Source: an uncultured Porphyromonadaceae bacterium
Lineage (GTDB): Bacteria; Bacteroidota; Bacteroidia; Bacteroidales; Barnesiellaceae_A
DNA length: 64,000 bases
Assembly: GCA_900538705.1 (NCBI GenBank)
Contig: UPZG01000005.1
Coordinates: 1 to 64,000 of the forward strand
Reading direction: 5' to 3'
Part shown: positions 61,459 to 64,000 of the stretch, one piece after another
Position numbering within the stretch: position 1 is the stretch's first letter
Layout: every line of letters starts with the position of its first letter
The notes under the pieces: model-generated
What the model was told of the DNA's origin: nothing
Databases searched by the model: none
Seen by the model: the letters and a program-made list of their open reading frames with translations, nothing else
Made by a program: the position numbers and the translations under genes

Positions 61459-63402
61459 TTATAATTGCGTTTTCAACATTTCCAACTCTTCATTCTCTTT
61501 TTCCCACAACGTCATCGCCTCATCGAGAGATTTTTTCAGGCGGCCGTGTTCTTCGTAGAGAGCTACATCGGCAGCACCTTCAGGCGTACCCAACTTGCGT
61601 TCTACCACATCTATGGCATACTCTATTCCCTCTATCTCCTTTTCACGGTCGGCTACGGCACGTTCGAGTTTCTTTATTCGACGAGCCTGCTCCTTCCGCT
61701 CCTCATACGATATTTTAGAAGCAGTTTTCTCTATCGGAAGCTGCTTATCTGACATTTTACGGTCTGCAATCGGTTTCTCCAACTCTTGCAAAGAGTCTAT
61801 TTTTTTCTTCTCCAAAAAGTCATAAATGCCACCCAGATGCTCTTTGACACGACCACCACCAAACTCATATACTTTCGATACCAACCCGTCGAGAAACTCG
61901 CGGTCGTGCGATACTACTATGACAGTACCGTCAAAATCGGCGATAGCACTTTTCAGAATATCTTTGGTTGTCATATCGAGATGGTTGGTAGGCTCATCGA
62001 GGATAAGCAGATTGACCGGCTCAAGCAGCAAGCGTATCATGGCCAAACGAGTTTTCTCACCGCCCGATAAAACACTCACCTTCTTTTCCGAAGCTTCTCC
62101 TCCAAACATAAACGCACCTAATATATCGCGTATCTTGGTACGTATATCACCCACTGCCACGCGGTCTATGGTATCAAACACCGTAAGAGAACCATCGAGC
62201 AACGATGCTTGGTTTTGGGCAAAATAGCCTATCTTTACATTATGTCCTATCTTTAGTGTACCTTCAAATGGAATTTCACCCATGATGCACTTTACCAACG
62301 TCGATTTACCCTCACCGTTCTTACCCACAAAAGCTACTTTTTCGCCGCGTTTGATAGTAAACGTGGCATGCTCAAACACGGTATGGTCGCCATAACGCTT
62401 GGTTACATCGTCGGCAATAACGGGATAATCACCCGAACGTGGTGCTGGTGGAAAACGTAAATTGATGTGCGACGTGTCTATCTCGTCGACCTCAATACGC
62501 TCTATTTTTTCAAGTTGTTTGATACGCGATTGTACCTGCACAGCCTTGGTCGCTTTGTATCGAAACCGCTCTATAAACGCCTCGGTATCTTGTATCTGCT
62601 TTTGCTGGTTTTCGTAGGCACGTTGCTGCTGGGCAAGCCGCTCACGACGCAATTCCACATATTTCGAGTAATTGACCTGATAATCGTAGATACGTCCCAT
62701 AGATATTTCGATGGTACGATTAGTCACATTATCTATAAAAGCACGGTCGTGCGAAACGAGCACAACAGTATTGGCTCTTGTGGCAAGGAAATTTTCGAGC
62801 CACTGTATAGACTCTATATCAAGGTGGTTGGTAGGCTCATCCAGCAAAAGCACATCGGGCCGCTGCAAAAGAAGTTTGGCTAACTCTACCCGCATACGCC
62901 ATCCGCCGCTGAACTCAGATGTAGGACGGTCAAAATCGCTCCTTAAAAAGCCCAAGCCCAAGAGAGTCCGTTCCAACTCGGCCTGATAGTTGGAGTTTTC
63001 CATCAGTGCATATTGCTCGGTAGCTGCCGACACACGCTCTATGAGCTCCTGATAATCTTCACTATCATAATCGGTACGCTCAGCCAGCTCTTCGTTCATG
63101 CGGTCAATACGCTTTTTCATCTCTATAACGTGAGCAAATGCCTGTTCGGCCTCTTGCCTTACGGTGCGTACATCACTAAGCTGCATTTGCTGAGGCAAAT
63201 AACCTATCGTGAGGTCGCGCGGACGATTAACAACGCCCGACGATGGAGCCTGCAACCCTGCAATAATCTTAAGCATGGTAGACTTTCCGGCACCATTTTT
63301 ACCTACCAACGCAATACGGTCTCGCTTATTGATGACGTACGTAATGTCATCGAAAAGCGGATTACCACCAAACTCAACCGAAAGTTTTTCTATCGAAATC
63401 AT
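61459..63402 (-). CDS. ABC-F family ATPase
   Basis: This 647-residue soluble protein has two ABC domains without membrane segments. Walker A sequences are GKNGAGKST (near residue 35) and GKNGEGKST (near 352). The signatures are SGGWRMRVELAK and LSGGEKTRLAM, each followed by LDEPTNHLD. A linker of the P-site-tRNA-interaction type lies between them, and a C-terminal coiled coil (about 560-647) is seen as in Uup or YdiF-type members. ABC-F proteins act on ribosomes or, in some cases, give antibiotic protection. It starts 13 bases after the DEAD-box gene stop. Confidence 0.93.
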   Translation of the reverse strand: MISIEKLSVEFGGNPLFDDITYVINKRDRIALVGKNGAGKSTMLKIIAGLQAPSSGVVNRPRDLTIGYLPQQMQLSDVRTVRQEAEQAFAHVIEMKKRIDRMNEELAERTDYDSEDYQELIERVSAATEQYALMENSNYQAELERTLLGLGFLRSDFDRPTSEFSGGWRMRVELAKLLLQRPDVLLLDEPTNHLDIESIQWLENFLATRANTVVLVSHDRAFIDNVTNRTIEISMGRIYDYQVNYSKYVELRRERLAQQQRAYENQQKQIQDTEAFIERFRYKATKAVQVQSRIKQLEKIERIEVDEIDTSHINLRFPPAPRSGDYPVIADDVTKRYGDHTVFEHATFTIKRGEKVAFVGKNGEGKSTLVKCIMGEIPFEGTLKIGHNVKIGYFAQNQASLLDGSLTVFDTIDRVAVGDIRTKIRDILGAFMFGGEASEKKVSVLSGGEKTRLAMIRLLLEPVNLLILDEPTNHLDMTTKDILKSAIADFDGTVIVVSHDREFLDGLVSKVYEFGGGRVKEHLGGIYDFLEKKKIDSLQELEKPIADRKMSDKQLPIEKTASKISYEERKEQARRIKKLERAVADREKEIEGIEYAIDVVERKLGTPEGAADVALYEEHGRLKKSLDEAMTLWEKENEELEMLKTQL

Positions 63403-63415
63403 TATTCAAATACTA

Positions 63416-64000
63416 TTACGATGCAGCCGATGCTTCATTTTGCGCACTTCCCGAAGCGTTACGTTGGGATGATCGTCTGTGAGAAAACCGACGTTTACCG
63501 GCCTCAGTTCCGGCCGATTTTTCAGCATGCCGAGCCGTAGCATCAGTCGAGACATGCCGACGTCGAGGCATTCTGCGACGGCCTCCATGAGGTTTTTTCT
63601 TATAGTCACATGGTTGATATACGGGAGCCTCTCCAAGTGATGCAGGCAGTGTCTCTTTCTCTATTTCATAACCAAGGAATTTCTCTATCCGAGCAAACTT
63701 TTCCTGTTCCTTTTCCGATACAAAAGTTATGGCGCTGCCCTGGGCATTGGCTCGAGCTGTACGACCTATACGATGTATATAGTCTTCGGGATCGTGAGGT
63801 ACATCATAGTTTATCACCAATTCTATTTGGTCTATATCTATACCACGGGCCACAATATCGGTAGCCACCAGAATATCTATTTTACCGTTTTTGAAATCAA
63901 GCATTACCCGGTCGCGGTCTTCCTGCAACAAATCGGAATGCATGGCGGCGACTTTAAATTTCTTCCGCTTCAATGTAAATGCCACCTCCTTACACTTCAT
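63416..64000 (-). CDS. DEAD-box RNA helicase, C-terminal part (RhlE-like)
   Basis: Only the last 194 residues are in the window; the gene continues beyond base 64000 and the Met there is internal. Visible are helicase motif IV-V (ILVATDIVARGIDI), motif VI (HRIGRTARA) and a basic tail rich in Arg, Lys, His and Ser, which is a typical RNA-binding extension of RhlE-type proteins. It would unwind RNA in ribosome assembly or decay. It probably heads an operon with the ABC-F and M13 peptidase genes. Confidence 0.9.
   Translation of the reverse strand: MKCKEVAFTLKRKKFKVAAMHSDLLQEDRDRVMLDFKNGKIDILVATDIVARGIDIDQIELVINYDVPHDPEDYIHRIGRTARANAQGSAITFVSEKEQEKFARIEKFLGYEIEKETLPASLGEAPVYQPCDYKKKPHGGRRRMPRRRHVSTDATARHAEKSAGTEAGKRRFSHRRSSQRNASGSAQNEASAAS

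Noticed and set aside
61459..63402. ABC-F protein as an acquired antibiotic-resistance determinant
   Set aside because: It matches housekeeping Uup/YdiF-like proteins and sits in a core gene context; nothing indicates a resistance-type linker.

Overview
The window is chromosomal DNA of a member of the Bacteroidota, most likely order Bacteroidales. The evidence is the Bacteroidetes-type promoter box TAnnTTTG in front of many genes, weak or absent Shine-Dalgarno sequences, families largely confined to this phylum (DUF4924, DUF3822, a type IX secretion-like C-terminal tail, a periplasmic TPR/LuxR-HTH regulator) and phylum-typical gene order (clpC divergent from gyrA, rsmD next to a DUF3822 gene and a RecD-like helicase). 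By eye the base composition is in the mid-40s % GC. A Barnesiella-like or Porphyromonadaceae-like gut organism fits, but the genus cannot be fixed from the sequence alone. Most genes are core housekeeping genes. I saw no insertion sequence, prophage, CRISPR array or rRNA operon.

Layout. 1-4817: a tightly overlapping plus-strand cluster for salvage of the cell-wall sugar MurNAc (SpoIID/LytB-type protein, AmpG/MurT-like transporter, NamZ exo-muramidase, MurK-like kinase), followed by an RsmI-like methylase. 5060-6115: a YycJ-type metallo-hydrolase, tRNA-Lys(CTT) and a strong terminator. 6116-8430: an AT-rich pocket of four small, poorly known genes. 8450-17248: gyrA with a TPR protein (minus), divergent from clpC and htpG (plus). 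17345-25051, minus: nhaA, a YbjQ protein, a POTRA-less Omp85-like barrel, a small OM barrel, a zinc-ribbon coiled-coil protein, nif3 and aspS. 25302-31233, minus: cdsA, holB, a small lipoprotein, pfkA, prfC and DUF4924. 31383-33822, plus: a two-gene CHR (chromate) transporter and folC. 33845-35183, minus: a MerR regulator and an M23 peptidase. 35374-38001: alaS. 38237-43528, minus: a phosphohexose mutase, a C69 dipeptidase and a second M23 peptidase.

43538-43729 holds an 83-bp tandem, imperfectly palindromic intergenic repeat. After it come a large secreted protein with a sorting-tail-like C terminus (minus) and, divergent from it, a membrane-spanning TPR/HTH regulator whose promoter lies almost on its start codon. 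48074-51047: rsmD/DUF3822 (minus) and a RecD-like helicase (plus). 51279-54047: a MATE exporter converging on enolase. 54345-58310, minus: a complete EmrB/EmrA/TolC-type tripartite exporter. 58589-59186, minus: a small HTH regulator plus membrane protein pair. 59395-64000, minus: an M13 peptidase lipoprotein, an ABC-F protein and the C-terminal part of a DEAD-box helicase that runs off the window.

The least explained parts are the 7240-8223 gene pair, the 83-bp palindromic repeat, and the secreted-protein/TPR-HTH pair with its apparently leaderless regulator mRNA. The MurNAc cluster is the clearest multi-gene pathway.
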